From contig OZ024870.1 in assembly GCA_964017185.1 (NCBI GenBank), positions 56,484,312 to 56,548,311 of the forward strand: a DNA stretch of 64,000 bases, given 5' to 3'. A model generated the notes under the pieces. The model was not told the DNA's origin. It ran no database searches and saw only the letters and a list, made by a program, of their open reading frames with translations. Positions 48,908-61,192 of this stretch are shown here, in pieces. Origin of the DNA: Rugalucina vietnamica (lineage: Eukaryota; Mollusca; Bivalvia; Lucinida; Lucinidae). The position numbers were made by a program, and so were the translations under genes. Each line of letters starts with the position of its first letter. The stretch's first letter is position 1.

Positions 48908-49085
48908 ATAGTAGGCAACGATCAGGAAATGACATGATCAGAAAGAAAATCCCTCTCCAAAACCGTGGTGGGTAAAACTAAATTGGCAATCAGGTACTTA
49001 TACTTAGAATACATATCGTAATCCGAATGAGCAGCTATTTCCCAATATGCGGCCACTCAGTTACCCGAACTTAACTCAACTCAAC
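48908..49085 (-). mobile_element. Retroelement 3' tail only (copy 4)
   Basis: Minus strand matches CCTGATCGTTGCCTAC, CCCACCACGGTTTTGG and GAGTGGCCGCATATTGGG. Useful as the empty site for the MITE at 17289. Confidence 0.7.
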
Positions 49086-49122
49086 TACTCAACTGAATTT
49101 TAAATCAACTCAGTTTACATAT

Positions 49123-49353
49123 GAGCCAGTGCGTGACAAAACCAACAATTTGGGTTTCCGACAAGGTCCAACACAAACCGGCCTGTACTGTCACAGAAGA
49201 TGGTTAGAGGCTTGAAATTTTGGATTTAAGTAGGAGAGGAATTGTACTATCCGTGTAGCGAAAACAAAGGCGCTGATCAGCTTCGCGGTTACCGCGAAGC
49301 TGATCTGCGCCTTTGTTTTCGCCTATGCAAATTGTTGGTTTTCTCATGCACAG
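49123..49353 (-). mobile_element. MITE family A copy, strong central palindrome
   Basis: Central palindrome GCGAAAACAAAGGCGCTGAT / ATCTGCGCCTTTGTTTTCGC around GCTTCGCGGTTACCGCGAAG. Ends GAGCCAGTGCGTGACAAAAC and TTGGTTTTCTCATGCACAGG. Confidence 0.9.
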
Positions 49354-51256
49354 GCTCATTTGTGAAATGTGAGTCAAAACAAAACATGCATACATGTAAA
49401 ATAAAAATATGAAAACGTATATAAAGTGGAAACAGCACAAGAATCAATATCAAACAATCAGAACCACAACAGAAGTGTCGCATTGGAACGATCAGTTATA
49501 CAAAATTAAGCTTAGTGAAACTACAACGGTTATCGGCTTTATGTACATTGTGCTCTGGTATGGCATACATTGCGATAAACTCAATGTCATTTATTTATAT
49601 AGATAAGTTAAAATTATTGGTTAAAATCACTGAAACAACATATTTCAGTAAATTTGTTAACGATCCATTGCATAATATTGCCTCGTTTACTCGCTAGACA
49701 TTAATTTGCATTATATATTGTTTCTCGGAGCAGTTTAAGATATTGATGCTTGATTTTTTTTTTTAAACTTGGGATTTATTTTAAGATTGGACATACATTG
49801 TTTGAATGGTTTACAAAAGCTAACAGTGCCAAAAATGTGTTTTTTTTTCTGTTTTTTTTTTTTTGTTGGCAAATGTGCAAATGTGGAATGAATTTGCACA
49901 TTGCTTGGAGTTTGTAGTCTTTTTAAAGTTAGGAGGATTTTTCAAAACGTTCTGTCACATCATTGTTATTCTTTTATTCGAAATATCATTTTGACAATTG
50001 GGTAAAAGCTGAATAACAAAGGGGTTGACAGAACTTATCGCGGAGTAGAAGAGGTTCCAATCATATTACGGGGCAAGCCTCGCCCAATATTTCTTCTTAA
50101 GTTTGAAACATTATTTCTTTTGACATAGGCGTCGAGAATAGCTAAGGGCGATCCTCATGCTAAGGTTAATGAACTTTCAGACTTAAGATTCTGTTGTTTT
50201 AACAGTTGGTTTAATCATGTACGATAAAACAATAAAACTGTAAAAGGATAGCACTTTTGACTGACTGGCAATAAAAACATCAAGAAACATTCGATAACTT
50301 GTCAATTATTTGGTTATATTCCATTTCAACACAGCATGTATCACACCAGACTTTGAGTGCAGTGATAAAAAAAAACTCAAAAAAAAGCGCATTTTCTTCT
50401 CCTATCTCTAGCTGTAAGTTCTCGTAATCTCTGGAAAAATCACTTGCCAACATGCAAGGAAAAATGAAAAACATAGGTTCAATGTAGATGCTTCTATATA
50501 TAATGATTTTAGATACTCATAATTTGATTTAGATATTAGCTTTACAGACCATAATTAAGATGAGATCATTAACCCATTCATTTTCTAGAAGTACACCATG
50601 GGTTGGCAAACAACTGCCAAACAAAACTATATAACATAACTGCTATTGCATTTAACGTCCGTGTGTTAATTGGAAAGTAAATGCAGTCATTTTAGTCAAC
50701 GCATACTGCTAATAAACTCACACATATTAATTCCTTGTGCTTATAGGATAATGAACGTTAATCTGCAAAAGCGTCAGCAAGGTTTGTCGACAGATTATAA
50801 AATAAGTTATTTGATTAAGCTTGCAGCGTAAAATTCAAGAAATGGTTCATGATAGGTAATGTTGCATAAGTGTTTTTTTCTACCTTCGAACGTATATGTT
50901 GGTGTCCAAGAATGTTTTTCTCTTGCTGTGTAATTCTATACCATTCGTTAATGTTTTTCATAATCAAGCTTAAAATTTATAGAATGTATCTATAATATTC
51001 ACGTGACGTTATGGACGTAATATCTCGAAGTGACAATACGGACGTTTAATCTGATGTTTCAGTTACACAACAAGGGTCTTGTCCATGATAGAACATAACA
51101 GATTGCCCTGTATTATACATTCATAAATCGCACATAGTAATGTTTATTTACAAATGGTTCCCAAAATATACCAAACGTCAATCAAAACAGGCAATCTCTT
51201 CCGTTTGAATGTTAATTGAATATTGAACTTTCCAATTACATTTAGTCTATTTGACA

Positions 51257-51496
51257 TTTGAGCCGCCTCGTGGGAAAACCAACGATGTCGTTTTCGAACA
51301 GGTCTGACACAAACCGGCCTGTACAGCTACAGAAGCAGGCTAGAAGCTTGAAACTTTGGAGTTAAGTAGAGGAGGAATTGTACTATCCGAGTAGCGAAAA
51401 CAAAGGCGCTGATCAGCTTCGCGGTAACCGCGAAGCAGATCTGCGCCTTTGTTTTCGCCTATGCAGATTGTTGGTTTTCCCATGGGGTGGCTCATT
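51257..51496 (-). mobile_element. MITE family A copy with a paralogous empty site
   Basis: Ends GAGCCGCCTCGTGGGAAAAC and GTTTTCCCATGGGGTGGCTC. Central palindrome around CTTCGCGGTAACCGCGAAG. In the left duplicate, CATTTG joins AAGGACCACATC directly at 28757, so the site is empty there. Confidence 0.9.
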
Positions 51497-51599
51497 TTAA
51501 GGACGACATCGTACCAAATTCAAAAAGAAACTACGCGCTTTTATCACGAAAAGAGATCTTAGTACCACACTGAATTGGACATCCATTCTAGATTTGATA

Positions 51600-52610
51600 T
51601 AAAGGCATGGTAGCAGAAGACAAAACTGGTCATAGACTTTTGTAATACATGTGTTAGCCAGTTGAGATCTTGATTTATTCTTTATTCCAATCCGTTTATA
51701 ATAATCACTAATACATTTTCGCTGTACTGATAAAACGGTTTTATTAATGATAATGATAATCGCTGTATTTCTGGTGTTTGTGGTTGGGATTTTAACTTAA
51801 TTACATCAATAGTTTTTGTCACATGTGTTCGCCAGTTGAACACTATTTTTCTTTTTTTTTTTATTTAATTTTCTTTCTTTATGAATTCGAGGATGTCCCC
51901 AGAAAAAATAGCTTTCGGCGTTGTACCCAGAAAAACGATAAGTTGTGTCCCAAGAAAAGTGGTTTATCTTCATCATACTTGTCCCCAATAAAACGATAAT
52001 CGGTGTCCCAGGAAAAGTGGTTTATCTTCATTATACTGCTGTTTGTTGTGCCTGCCTCTCTGTCGTGCTCGTTGCCTTTCGCTCCTGTTGGAACTTACCA
52101 GGATAACTACCTTCTTGGGAAAGAGCTACTGTCTGAACACCATCTTTCAGAAACTGCATTTTTCGAAATCTCACTTTTCTGAAACACCACAATAAAAATA
52201 TGACAATGCCATCTTTTAACAAATCATGAGTCCTAGAAAGTGTTACAAAAAGTTTGAAAATCGGTACCCTTATAAAACAATTATGCCCAAAAATCATTTT
52301 GAATAGGCATTTTGCATGTGCAAGGGAGGTAATCCACACACCTTAAAACTGAAAATCAAGCAAATCTGTGGAATGATTTCAAGAGTTTGGCGCTCAGCCA
52401 TGCATACAAAACAATTTATTTTGTTTTGGTCTGGTGTATTTATGATGAAAAATAATCAATTTAGATTTTTTCCGGGAAAATAGTTACTCTCCTTGCTGGC
52501 AATTTTACAATGGAAAAAGCCCTATTCAAAAATATTTTCTTGCATAAAATTTTTATTTGTTAACCGATTTTCAAAAATTTTGTGGCACTTTTTAAGACTT
52601 TTGGAATGCA
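51600..52610. other. Non-coding stretch with a short 58-bp repeat
   Basis: TGTCCCAAGAAAAGTGGTTT at 51946 recurs at 52004 after 58 bp, with a weaker unit at about 51895. Nothing else is recognised. Confidence 0.5.
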
Positions 52611-52616
52611 AAATGA

Positions 52617-52730
52617 TGACGACAAGGCGGTTCTAACGTGAACCCACAATCTATGTTTTGAGCAAAAATAAGAAAAATATCATTTTTTTTTCAGCTAAAG
52701 ATTTTCAATTTTTATAGCTAAAAATATAGA
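52617..52730 (+). mobile_element. MITE family B fragment
   Basis: Half element: AAGGCGGTTCTAACGTG, CACAATCTATGTTTTGAGC, then the AT-rich right end. Confidence 0.65.
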
Positions 52731-52752
52731 GGATATTTACTTTTTTGAGGTG

Positions 52753-52865
52753 AATACCAAATATATTTCATCGAGTGAGTTGAAATCATCAAAATTTTCA
52801 CGAGTGCGTAGAACGAGTGAAAATTTATATGTTTTCAAGTCACGAGATGAAATATATTTGGTATT
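52753..52865. repeat. Hairpin with 20-bp perfect arms
   Basis: AATACCAAATATATTTCATC (52753-52772) is inverted at 52846-52865. Outside it TTTACTTTTT/AAAAAGTAAA extends the stem, suggesting a small fold-back element of about 150 bp. Confidence 0.8.
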
Positions 52866-54070
52866 TACCGATAAAAAGTAAATTTTCTTTATATTTTATA
52901 CAATACACGGGCATTTTCCTATTCACAAAGCAGGCGGTGAAAATGCAAAAACCAAACATTTTTGAAAACACAAATAATTTTGGTACCACAATATTGTTCC
53001 TAACGTTCTAACTAAGAAAATGAATACCCACACTTTATGTTTTCGTTCGTAAACAACGGAGTTATAGGCATTTGAATTTCTGAAGTGAGGCACATTTAAT
53101 GACGTCAAGTGAATGGAAACGTCAGAAGTAATCCAAACTCTACAGTGAAAATATCGGCTCGGCTGATATCAATCACTAGTGCAGTGAAAATATCACTTTT
53201 ATCCATTTTTGATATACATTAATTTCACTGCTAAGTATAAAATAAATATGTTTACTGCATGTGCAAGTTTTCATAATGACTGAATCTTTTGTCCACGAGT
53301 ACATGTGAACATCTTTACTAAAGTTTAAGGATATACACGTGCGTTGTATGCAAAATGATATCTTAAAACCATGTCTCATTTTCTGTAGTATAAAGTTAAA
53401 GTCAGAAACTCTTTTGAGGTTGTATAAGTTGCAAAACAAAATCTTAAACAACATAAAACGGTTTAGACAGGACCACACCAACAGAAGCCGCTTGTATCGA
53501 TCGTCAAAAATGATATAGATTCTCAATCTGTCTCATGAATATTACGTTGGCAATGGTTGTATAAACTGCTTTGTTTGTCATGTTGTTTGTTTATGTATTT
53601 ACAAACAACTAAAATGTTTAAGCAAAAACATTTAATTATTGGTTTTCCATATTAATTATTTGTATTCCTAATATTACGAAGATTAAATTACTTGTATATT
53701 TCTCTTTTCAGGAGGCGTAAACGTAAACAGAAAACAACATCAGATGAAAGTTGATCTTTGAAGAGTAAAGGTAAATATACTTGTCTTAATATCTTGGAAA
53801 CTTTCTCGGTCATAAGACAGAGGCTAACAGACTGTTAATGGTTTTATTTTCAAAGATTTTAACTGTTAATGGAACATCATAAAAAGTAAAAAACGCTTTT
53901 TGCAAAGTTCTTTGCAAATAAAAGAAGTTGGTGGCTTTAGTTTTATAGACTCACGAGATCTAGGCCGTCTGATCGATGAAATCATGTTACGTTAATATGC
54001 TTAGTAAGTACGGAATGAACTATAAAAATTAATAAGTTCATTAGGTAGGAGGTATGTTACATAAATCAAA

Positions 54071-54502
54071 ATGAATTACCACGGAAATTGATTGTATGGA
54101 TAAAGTACGTGTTCTTGGTGCTGTAAACATAATGTTTAAGAAACATCAGGAAAACATGTCCGTGCAATATATACCCCCTTGAACCCCACTTTTATATAGC
54201 ATAACTGGGGTTGACAGGGGTATACCTTTTTTTCTTATTTTTGCTCCAAAACATAGATTGTGGGTACTCGTTAGAACCGCCTCGCCGAGGCGGTTCTAAC
54301 GAGTACCCACAATCTATGTTTTGGAGCAAAAATAAGAAAAATATCAAAAAATTTCCTCTGAAAATTATCGATTTTTTGACCTGAAAAAATTACTGTATAT
54401 CATATGGGCATGTTTTCGTAATGATGAATTACCAAGTATCGGAAATTGATTGTATGGATAAAGTACATATTCTTGGTGCTGTAAACATAATGTTTAAGAA
54501 AA
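54071..54502 (+). repeat. Long direct repeats flanking a family B MITE
   Basis: 54071-54142 and 54425-54502 are near-identical (shared GGAAATTGATTGTATGGATA, TTCTTGGTGCTGTAAACATA, ATGTTTAAGAAA). They are far too long for a normal target duplication. Confidence 0.8.
54147..54424 (+). mobile_element. MITE family B reference copy with a perfect 56-bp-arm palindrome
   Basis: Arms 54229-54284 and 54286-54341 are exact reverse complements around one central base (54285). They read CGAGGCGGTTCTAACGAGTA, then CCCACAATCTATG, then TTTTGGAGCAAAAATAAG. Outer ends CATCAGGAAAACATGTCCGT and GGGCATGTTTTCGTAATGAT are imperfectly inverted. The perfect core implies a young copy or gene conversion between arms. 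Confidence 0.92.
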
Positions 54503-55274
54503 AGATCGTAAATATTAAATATCTATAACCAGAATTAAACGGTACAGTAACTATAACCAGAATAAAGCGGTACATTTAAAGCATGTATATACATGTAATA
54601 ACATGCAACAATGCATTGATCACGAAGAAGCTCTTATTTGTTCCAGCACTGTACAATGTAACGCGCGATTTTCGATTAACATTCCCTTTTTGTTCATTAA
54701 ATAATTTAAAATAATTCTATTTATAATAATAAGAAAATATCTCCGTACCAGACAGAGGTGCTCCAAGAAACCAGTGACGGATTTAGTGGGGGTTCAGGGG
54801 TTTCGCACGAACAGCCTAATAGAACAAATTATTTGGTTACAGTGGAGAAATTTGACAAACAATAAGTTAAATTGCATACAATAAAACTCTGTAGTACAAG
54901 TCCAAAAGTGCTTTAATGTAATTGTTCACTCTGCTCGGTCTCAAGCAACAAATATTTTATCATGCCCAAGTTTCCTATCATTTGTTTGGTTAAATCGTAA
55001 ATCATCATCGGAGTGTGGGCGTAATCTGTTTGCGTTTTCTCTGACAAGTAACACTAATATCTTTGGTATGTTTTTCCTCATTCTATATAAGTTCTATGTC
55101 CGAAAACGGTATTAGATTTATTGGAAATATTAAGAGGCTAAACGCTTTAGCCATCAAAATGACATCCATCTACAGATATATTTTGATTTTATGGTGTACG
55201 AGATCAGATGTCGCAGTCTGTGCCCGAGCTGACCATGATGTATCACCATATATGCATTTTTACGCCTCTAAAGT

Positions 55275-56075
55275 TAAAACAAGGCAATGATCAGGAAAAG
55301 ACACAATCAAAAATAGATTCCACTCAATAAATCGACGTTAGCAAAATCGATTAACAATCAGGAACTTTAACTATGAAACATATCGTAAGCCGATTGGGCA
55401 GCTATTTTCCAAATAGGTCTCCACTCAGTTACCTAAATTTAACTAAAAATATGAACACAAACATATGGTAAAACAGCACAAATAGTCAACGCCAAGACAT
55501 AAAACACTAAGAACCACCTAGGAAGTATCGCCTTGGAACGATCAGTAATATGAAATTACTGGCGGGTTTAAGCCGGTTTTACAGGTACCTAACCTCACCC
55601 TCAGCTTCTGCAGTGGTTCACAACCTTTAGGTTGTTGTTCGGTCCTCCTGGCGAATCTCTAACTAGTCAATAAATCATCAAATTAGAACAAACAAATAAA
55701 TTATGATAACCACCATGATAAATCAAGAATTAGGACTCATAGATTCAGTAAGCTACCCGAAGATGGAGATCCCTGGGCACCCAATAACTCACTGAAAATA
55801 CGGAGCAAAAGAAAAACACCGGTTGAACCCCGGTGGCCCAAGCAACAGACAAGAAGCTCCGGCCCCAACTAATATAACTAAAATGAATAGCTTTAAGTCG
55901 GGGCCATCATAGAGTCTGACGCCCGTCCCACCGCAGTGCAATTAAAGAAGCCAGCATAGTTATCAACCATAATTTGATTAAAACTAAGCATGCAGACTTT
56001 CGCATAACATTTAATAAGTTTTATCCTATACGTCTGTAACGTATAATGTGTTTTCTAAACTGAAAGGAAAGACCA
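55275..56075 (-). mobile_element. Retroelement 3' end, degraded (copy 5)
   Basis: Contains the tail (GGGGCC..CATAGAGTCTGACGCCC) and a frame-broken remnant of the coding end. It splits sequence that is continuous in the left duplicate at about 45778 (ATATATGCATG then TTTGTTTTCTTATAGC), so the insertion is dated after the duplication. Confidence 0.75.
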
Positions 56076-56215
56076 TTTGTTTGTTTTCTTATAGCTGCAA
56101 GTTTATTTATATATATCCATTTGGGTCTGCGCAAACGTACATCAAGATGTACATGTAAATCTTGCATTAAACAAATTATACTGGTAGACCCCTCGTGTCC
56201 CGCTTTAACTAAATG

Positions 56216-56269
<54 letters not shown>
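56216..56269 (+). repeat. Poly(A) run of 54 bases
   Basis: Uninterrupted A after AAATG. In the left duplicate the matching position (about 45906) has only five A. Confidence 0.95.
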
Positions 56270-56272
<3 letters not shown>

Positions 56273-56420
56273 CCAAATTGTTCTCAAGATACAAAACGAC
56301 CATTTTATCATGTTTATGTGGTCCTTTGTTTTTTACTCTCGGTTGGAAATGTTTTGCAGCAAATCATGTCCTTTATTAAGGATTGGAAAAAACAAAACAA
56401 AAACAAAACAAACCTGTCTC

Positions 56421-56656
56421 TTTCTAAGCCAGGGCTTTGATGCTCGTTACGGAGAGTCACGGAATGAACTACACCCCTTTACAATTAAATAATAAAATAA
56501 TATGCAAATTAGGTTTATTCCGTGTTTAATATTTCATAACTATAAGTCTAAGAAATCAGGAGGATGGGTGGGTATGGTGGGAGGTGTAGGCTAGGAAATA
56601 TTATGGAATTATACGAGCAGCAACGAGCATCAAAGCCCTGGCTAAGAAAGTCTGCC
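56421..56656. mobile_element. 236-bp MITE with 29-bp inverted arms and a GTCTC target duplication
   Basis: The arm beginning CTTTCTAAGCCAGGGCTTTG (56420-56448) is inverted at 56622-56650 with one mismatch. GTCTC flanks the insert (56416-56420, 56657-56661). The left duplicate is the empty site (CTGTCTCCTGCCAGAC, about 46026). Confidence 0.85.
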
Positions 56657-57883
56657 GTCTCTAGCCAGACTTACATGTATATACATGTACCACCGTGTTG
56701 AAATTCCATGCATGATTAGTTGTGCATGCGTGAAAGTAACAGAGAAAACAAGAACATACACCAGCACGGTACGTGCTAAATACGCAAGAGTTAAGTTGTA
56801 AATAGTTAAAGTTATCACAAAATGTTATGTTTCCTCTAATCATTAAACGTGTGTCTGGTGAATCAATGGTTGAAATTTCAAAGTCTATCGGAGGTGAATA
56901 AACGGTTTGGATAAATTATTTCGACGAAAAACATGGAAATACTCTTGAATTAATGGTAAATGGGAGGAACCATGTTGTTTTAATGGGACGTTTATTAATG
57001 AATGATTTACTGAAATGGAACAAATGACCCACTCCATCATCTATTAAGCTATCTTTAAAGGCAACAATTCGATTGTACGATTGTTTGGAATCAGAATAAA
57101 AGTTATTTCTTATTTGTTCGACAATTTACATTGATTTTTTCAGCCCCCATGACCACGTCGAGATTTATTAGATCAATGAAACGGAAATATCCTTTCGTGT
57201 AACATGTAACGAGTCTTGTCGTGAATGAAATCGAATGTTGAATGTGCGTGTAACCTTTTGCGTTATTAACATATATTGTTTATACAAAATGACTGATAAC
57301 GGGGTTTTGGTGGGGGTATGGGACAATGCACAATCCTAATCTCTGGGGTTTAAACATTAGATGATATGATTTTTACAAATATTGCGACACCCTCATTTGC
57401 TAAGCGCAAGTAAAAAGAAGTCAGGGTAGAGTGTCAGACAAGATATACATTGGCACCATTTTATCGCCTTTGATATGTGTGGCGAAGGCTTGCATCTCTG
57501 ACCCCAGTCCTTAAGCGGATGCCCTACTAATATTAAATCTTCTTTGGACAGGAAATAATACCTCATTTGTCAGAGTGATCAACATTAAAACAAATTATAT
57601 ACTTTCAAAACTATCGTTAAGAACTAATGTCATAACTTTTAGGATCAAATACATTGAAAGCAAGCCATATACTTTTTGAAAAAAAAAAAGTCATCTTTTA
57701 CGACATTCCACATGGAGATGATCGTAAGTTTCTCATTAACCATTACTAAAATATAAATTCCTTGTTAATGAGAGGTTTCACAACGTAATTAACATTAATG
57801 AACCTTTAATGATGAAAGAACATGCAATTCTAGCATCTCACGACATTGCCTATGAGCATTGTATAGTTTTCTTTAGGATAGAA

Positions 57884-58230
57884 AGGTACAAGTAGGCAAT
57901 GATCAGGAAAAGGCCTAATCAGAAAGAAATTCCTACTCCAAAAACCGAAGTGGGACAAAACTAAATTTTCACTTAGATACGTGTACAAAGAAAACATATT
58001 GTAAGCCGAATGATCAGCTATTTCCCAATAGGCGGTCACTCAGTTACATTAACCTAACTAAAATATAAAAACGCACGTAAGGTGCAAACAGCGCAAAAAT
58101 TCAACACCAAGACATGAACAATAAGAACCGCAACAGAAGCATCATCTTGGAACGATCAGTAATCTAAAATTACTGGCGGGCTTAAACTAGTTATACATGG
58201 CCATAACCTCACCTTCACCTTCTGTAAAAG
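57884..58230 (-). mobile_element. Retroelement 3' tail (copy 6)
   Basis: Minus strand matches the tail (CCCACTTCGGTTTTTGG, GAGTGACCGCC, CGTTCCAAGATGATGCTTCT). Its terminal sequence TGATCATTGCCTACTTGTAC is found again in inverted orientation at 58578-58602. Confidence 0.75.
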
Positions 58231-58448
58231 CTCTAATATGCACAGCTATATACAGGCGATAAGGAAAATTATGTTATTATGAGATATGAAACATAGGTAC
58301 CAACGTATAACACGTATAATGGAAAGCAGGGTGAGCAGCTATTGCAGTGAGGTGGTCACAGTGCTAGCTTTGACAGAACAAATAAAATGCAGAGGGCTAA
58401 GTGAACAGCAATTCTAAATTCAGGGAAGACTTCCAGAAGAACATTTGC

Positions 58449-58577
58449 CAAGGCGGTTCTAACGAGTACCCACAATCTATGTTTTGGAGCAAAAATAAGA
58501 AAAAAAAAAAAACAGTTTTACTACATAAAAGTGGGGTTCAAGGGGGTATACATTACACCGACATGTTTTCCTGATGT
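58449..58577 (-). mobile_element. MITE family B half copy
   Basis: Keeps AAGGCGGTTCTAACGAGTAC, GGAGCAAAAATAAG, an A-run, then AAAGTGGGGTTC and ACATGTTTTCCTGATG. One core arm is lost. Confidence 0.75.
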
Positions 58578-58689
58578 GATCATTGCCTACTTGTACCTTT
58601 TTATCCTAGTATGGATATTTATTCTGAAAGGTCTTTAATGGTATTCTCGGTATTGCAATTTCGTCATGAACAATATTATTCTGACGAAT

Positions 58690-60820
58690 TTTATAAGTTT
58701 ACAAAGGTGCCAATGTTTTCGTCCAACAAAAAATAAACACTTTTATAAACTAAATTTAACGCAACTCATTTGCTTGTTTAGTCTCATCTGATAATAAAAG
58801 ACAAGGCAAAGTAAAGATGGAAAGATAAGGAATTGATACAAATGAATTCGAAATTCCAGCCCAGACACCAGGTGGGAATGAAATGACAGCACAGGACAGC
58901 AAATAGCTTTAAGCAACTGGCATAAAGAGCTAAATGGCTGGCTCTATAAATAAGTTGTAGACGTTTACTGCTTCCAAAGGATCCAAATTTTATATTTTAT
59001 TTATCAGAATGTCAGGTATCCATTGCAGGCAAATCATTTGCCAACTTTACAAAGACCAGGTGCCAAGTTGTTTGGACCTACGGCACATCGACTCCAAAAA
59101 CGCCACACATTTGTCTAAATACGCGCCATCAGTATGCTGACGTAGTTTCGGACAATAAGCTCAGTATCATAAAAGGTTAGCGGCAGTTCTTAGGCTTTAC
59201 CCAGTAAAAGCATTATTCTAAATATATTACGCTTGAAGCGGTGAAAGTTCAGAACGTATTTGGCCGAGGTAATCACAGACATTGTGTATTTCTAGATTTG
59301 AGCCGCCACATAGGAAAACAAACAATCTGCATAGGCGAAAACAAAGGCGCAGATCAGCTTCGAGGTAACCGCGAAGCTGATCAGCGCCTTTGTTTTCGCT
59401 ACTCGGGTTGTACAATTCCTCTTCTACTCAAATCCGAAATTTCAAGCTTCTAGCTCTTTTTCAACGGCGTTATTTATTATTGAAATAAGAAACTCTTTTC
59501 AGTAATTACTTGAATCAGATATTAATTAGCCTTACTATTGAATTCAGTTTTGACGGACGATTCCATTAGTGGGTGTTTTTTCTCTTGTGAAATATTGCGA
59601 AAAAAGTATTTATTGAATTTTGCAGAGTTTCAAAAGCTAATATCTTGATATCATATGTTTTTTTTTTAAAATTAAAAGATACCTATTAGTCCATACAGTG
59701 ATTTGTTTCTTTTTGAAATTTGGTTTTGAAGAACCTGAATCACCCTTGGACTACCAACTTCGAAATACGTCATACGGCAGGAAAGGGTTGTTATAAAATT
59801 ACTAGTGATACACTGAGTGTCGTTCAATAGACATCTTCAAAACCGAAAAAAAGTTATAGAATCTTTTTTATTTTCTAACAAATTCAACATTTGTGGCATC
59901 CTTTCTGTACGTTGACAGCTGGTTTCTGGGGTTTCACCCATATTTTGAAAAGAAGAAGAAGAAAAAGAAGGAAAAAAAATTCTCGGTAAAAGATGGATAA
60001 TTATTGATCGACCCTCCGAAGATCGAACCTACCCTATTAAAACGACGCCATTGCGATGACTCGACTAAAACAATTTGATGTATTTTGGCTATTTTGTCAA
60101 TGAACTAAAGAGCAGATGATGTGGAAAATATTGTGTAAAAGCTAAGGTAAGTAATAATATTTCCATATGACAGTGACACCTTACAGTAGGCCTACTGATA
60201 AATTGATCAAGCTGCAGTTTATTGTAGTGACCTACTTTCGTAAGTTTTTGCAGAATTATACAAGTTTCAGCTTTTTTGAAAATCTAGATCTATCTCTGTA
60301 CTTTATGAATTTATGAAATGCTAAAAAAAGCCTAAGGCTGCAAACCAAGATTATGAGAGATTTGCTTATTATTATTTATTTTGTGTGTGAAAACAAAGAC
60401 TGGTCAGTTGAGATTAGTGGGATTATTGGTCCCCTTCATCATCGATCATTTACTAGTAGTTTTTAACCTTTCATCTTGACACTCATCATTCTTTATCTTT
60501 TTCTTTTTTATAACCCTAACGCGCAGTGCCTGCCAAAAATAATCGCGAGGGCTTAGGCAGTATTTAAGATAGATAGTGAAAGCCCATTTCAAGCAGAAGC
60601 TGCCTAGCAAGAACAGTTAACCTCAAAAACAAAAATTGAATCTTTTTTTATTTCGAAACAGATCAAAAGGAATGTGTATTAAACTTGTTTTTTCGTCATC
60701 TATCAATCTTCCTTTACATATGATCTTAACCTCCGAGGAGGTCTTCAGATGGTGTTCAATTATACCAAGAGCTGAAGGGGGTTACTTGAAATAAAAACCG
60801 AGATCAAGAAAAAGTGTACA
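58690..60820. other. Non-coding stretch apart from one MITE
   Basis: No supportable gene. Around 60000-60055 a weak tRNA-like B-box (GGTTCGATCTT on the minus strand) may be an old SINE. Confidence 0.4.
59299..59455 (+). mobile_element. MITE family A copy, 3' truncated
   Basis: GAGCCGCCACATAGG start. Palindrome GCGAAAACAAAGGCGCAGAT / CAGCGCCTTTGTTTTCGC around GGTAACC. Ends after CAAGCTTCTAGC. Confidence 0.85.
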
Positions 60821-61192
60821 GCTCTTCCCTTATGAAAAAAAACAGGCCTCCTGCAAACATAACTGCAAAGCTACCATAATGAAGCGGCAGGCTAGTCGCA
60901 AACACTGCTGCAAGGCTACCGCAAAGTTTTTACCATGCAAATGAAGATTGCTGTAAGGTTGCCGCAGTCTAATTAATTCACAAAATCTTTGTGGCGATGT
61001 TCTGGTGATAAACTAGATTCCAAATATGGAAAGATGTAACTCTGCAGCAACTTAACCAGAAGTTTTTCATGGTTAATGAATATTCATAGGGCTACCGGCA
61101 ATGCTGCGGTGAACTTTGCCGCAGCATTGCCACACCTTATTTAGGGACTGGCTACATCCAGCTAAATGATTTGAATAATGAATATTCATGAG

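Larger units (their letters stand above)
48560..51600. repeat. Segmental duplicate 3, right copy
   Basis: Collinear with 24.05-28.8 kb (see there). It carries its own insertions: the retroelement tail at 48908 and two family A MITEs. Confidence 0.7.
53280..58680. repeat. Segmental duplicate 2, right copy
   Basis: Collinear with 43.43-48.25 kb. It has extra insertions at 54147, 55275, 56421 and 57884 and lacks the mariner-type element and the AT microsatellite of the left copy. Confidence 0.7.

Noticed and set aside
56213-56440. Frame starting with poly-lysine
   Set aside because: Read-through of a 54-base A run.
59241-59453. Recurrent peptide ICIGENKGADQLRGNREADQRL (also 49204-49440 and 31534-31734)
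   Set aside because: It is the family A MITE palindrome translated; it recurs because the DNA repeats.
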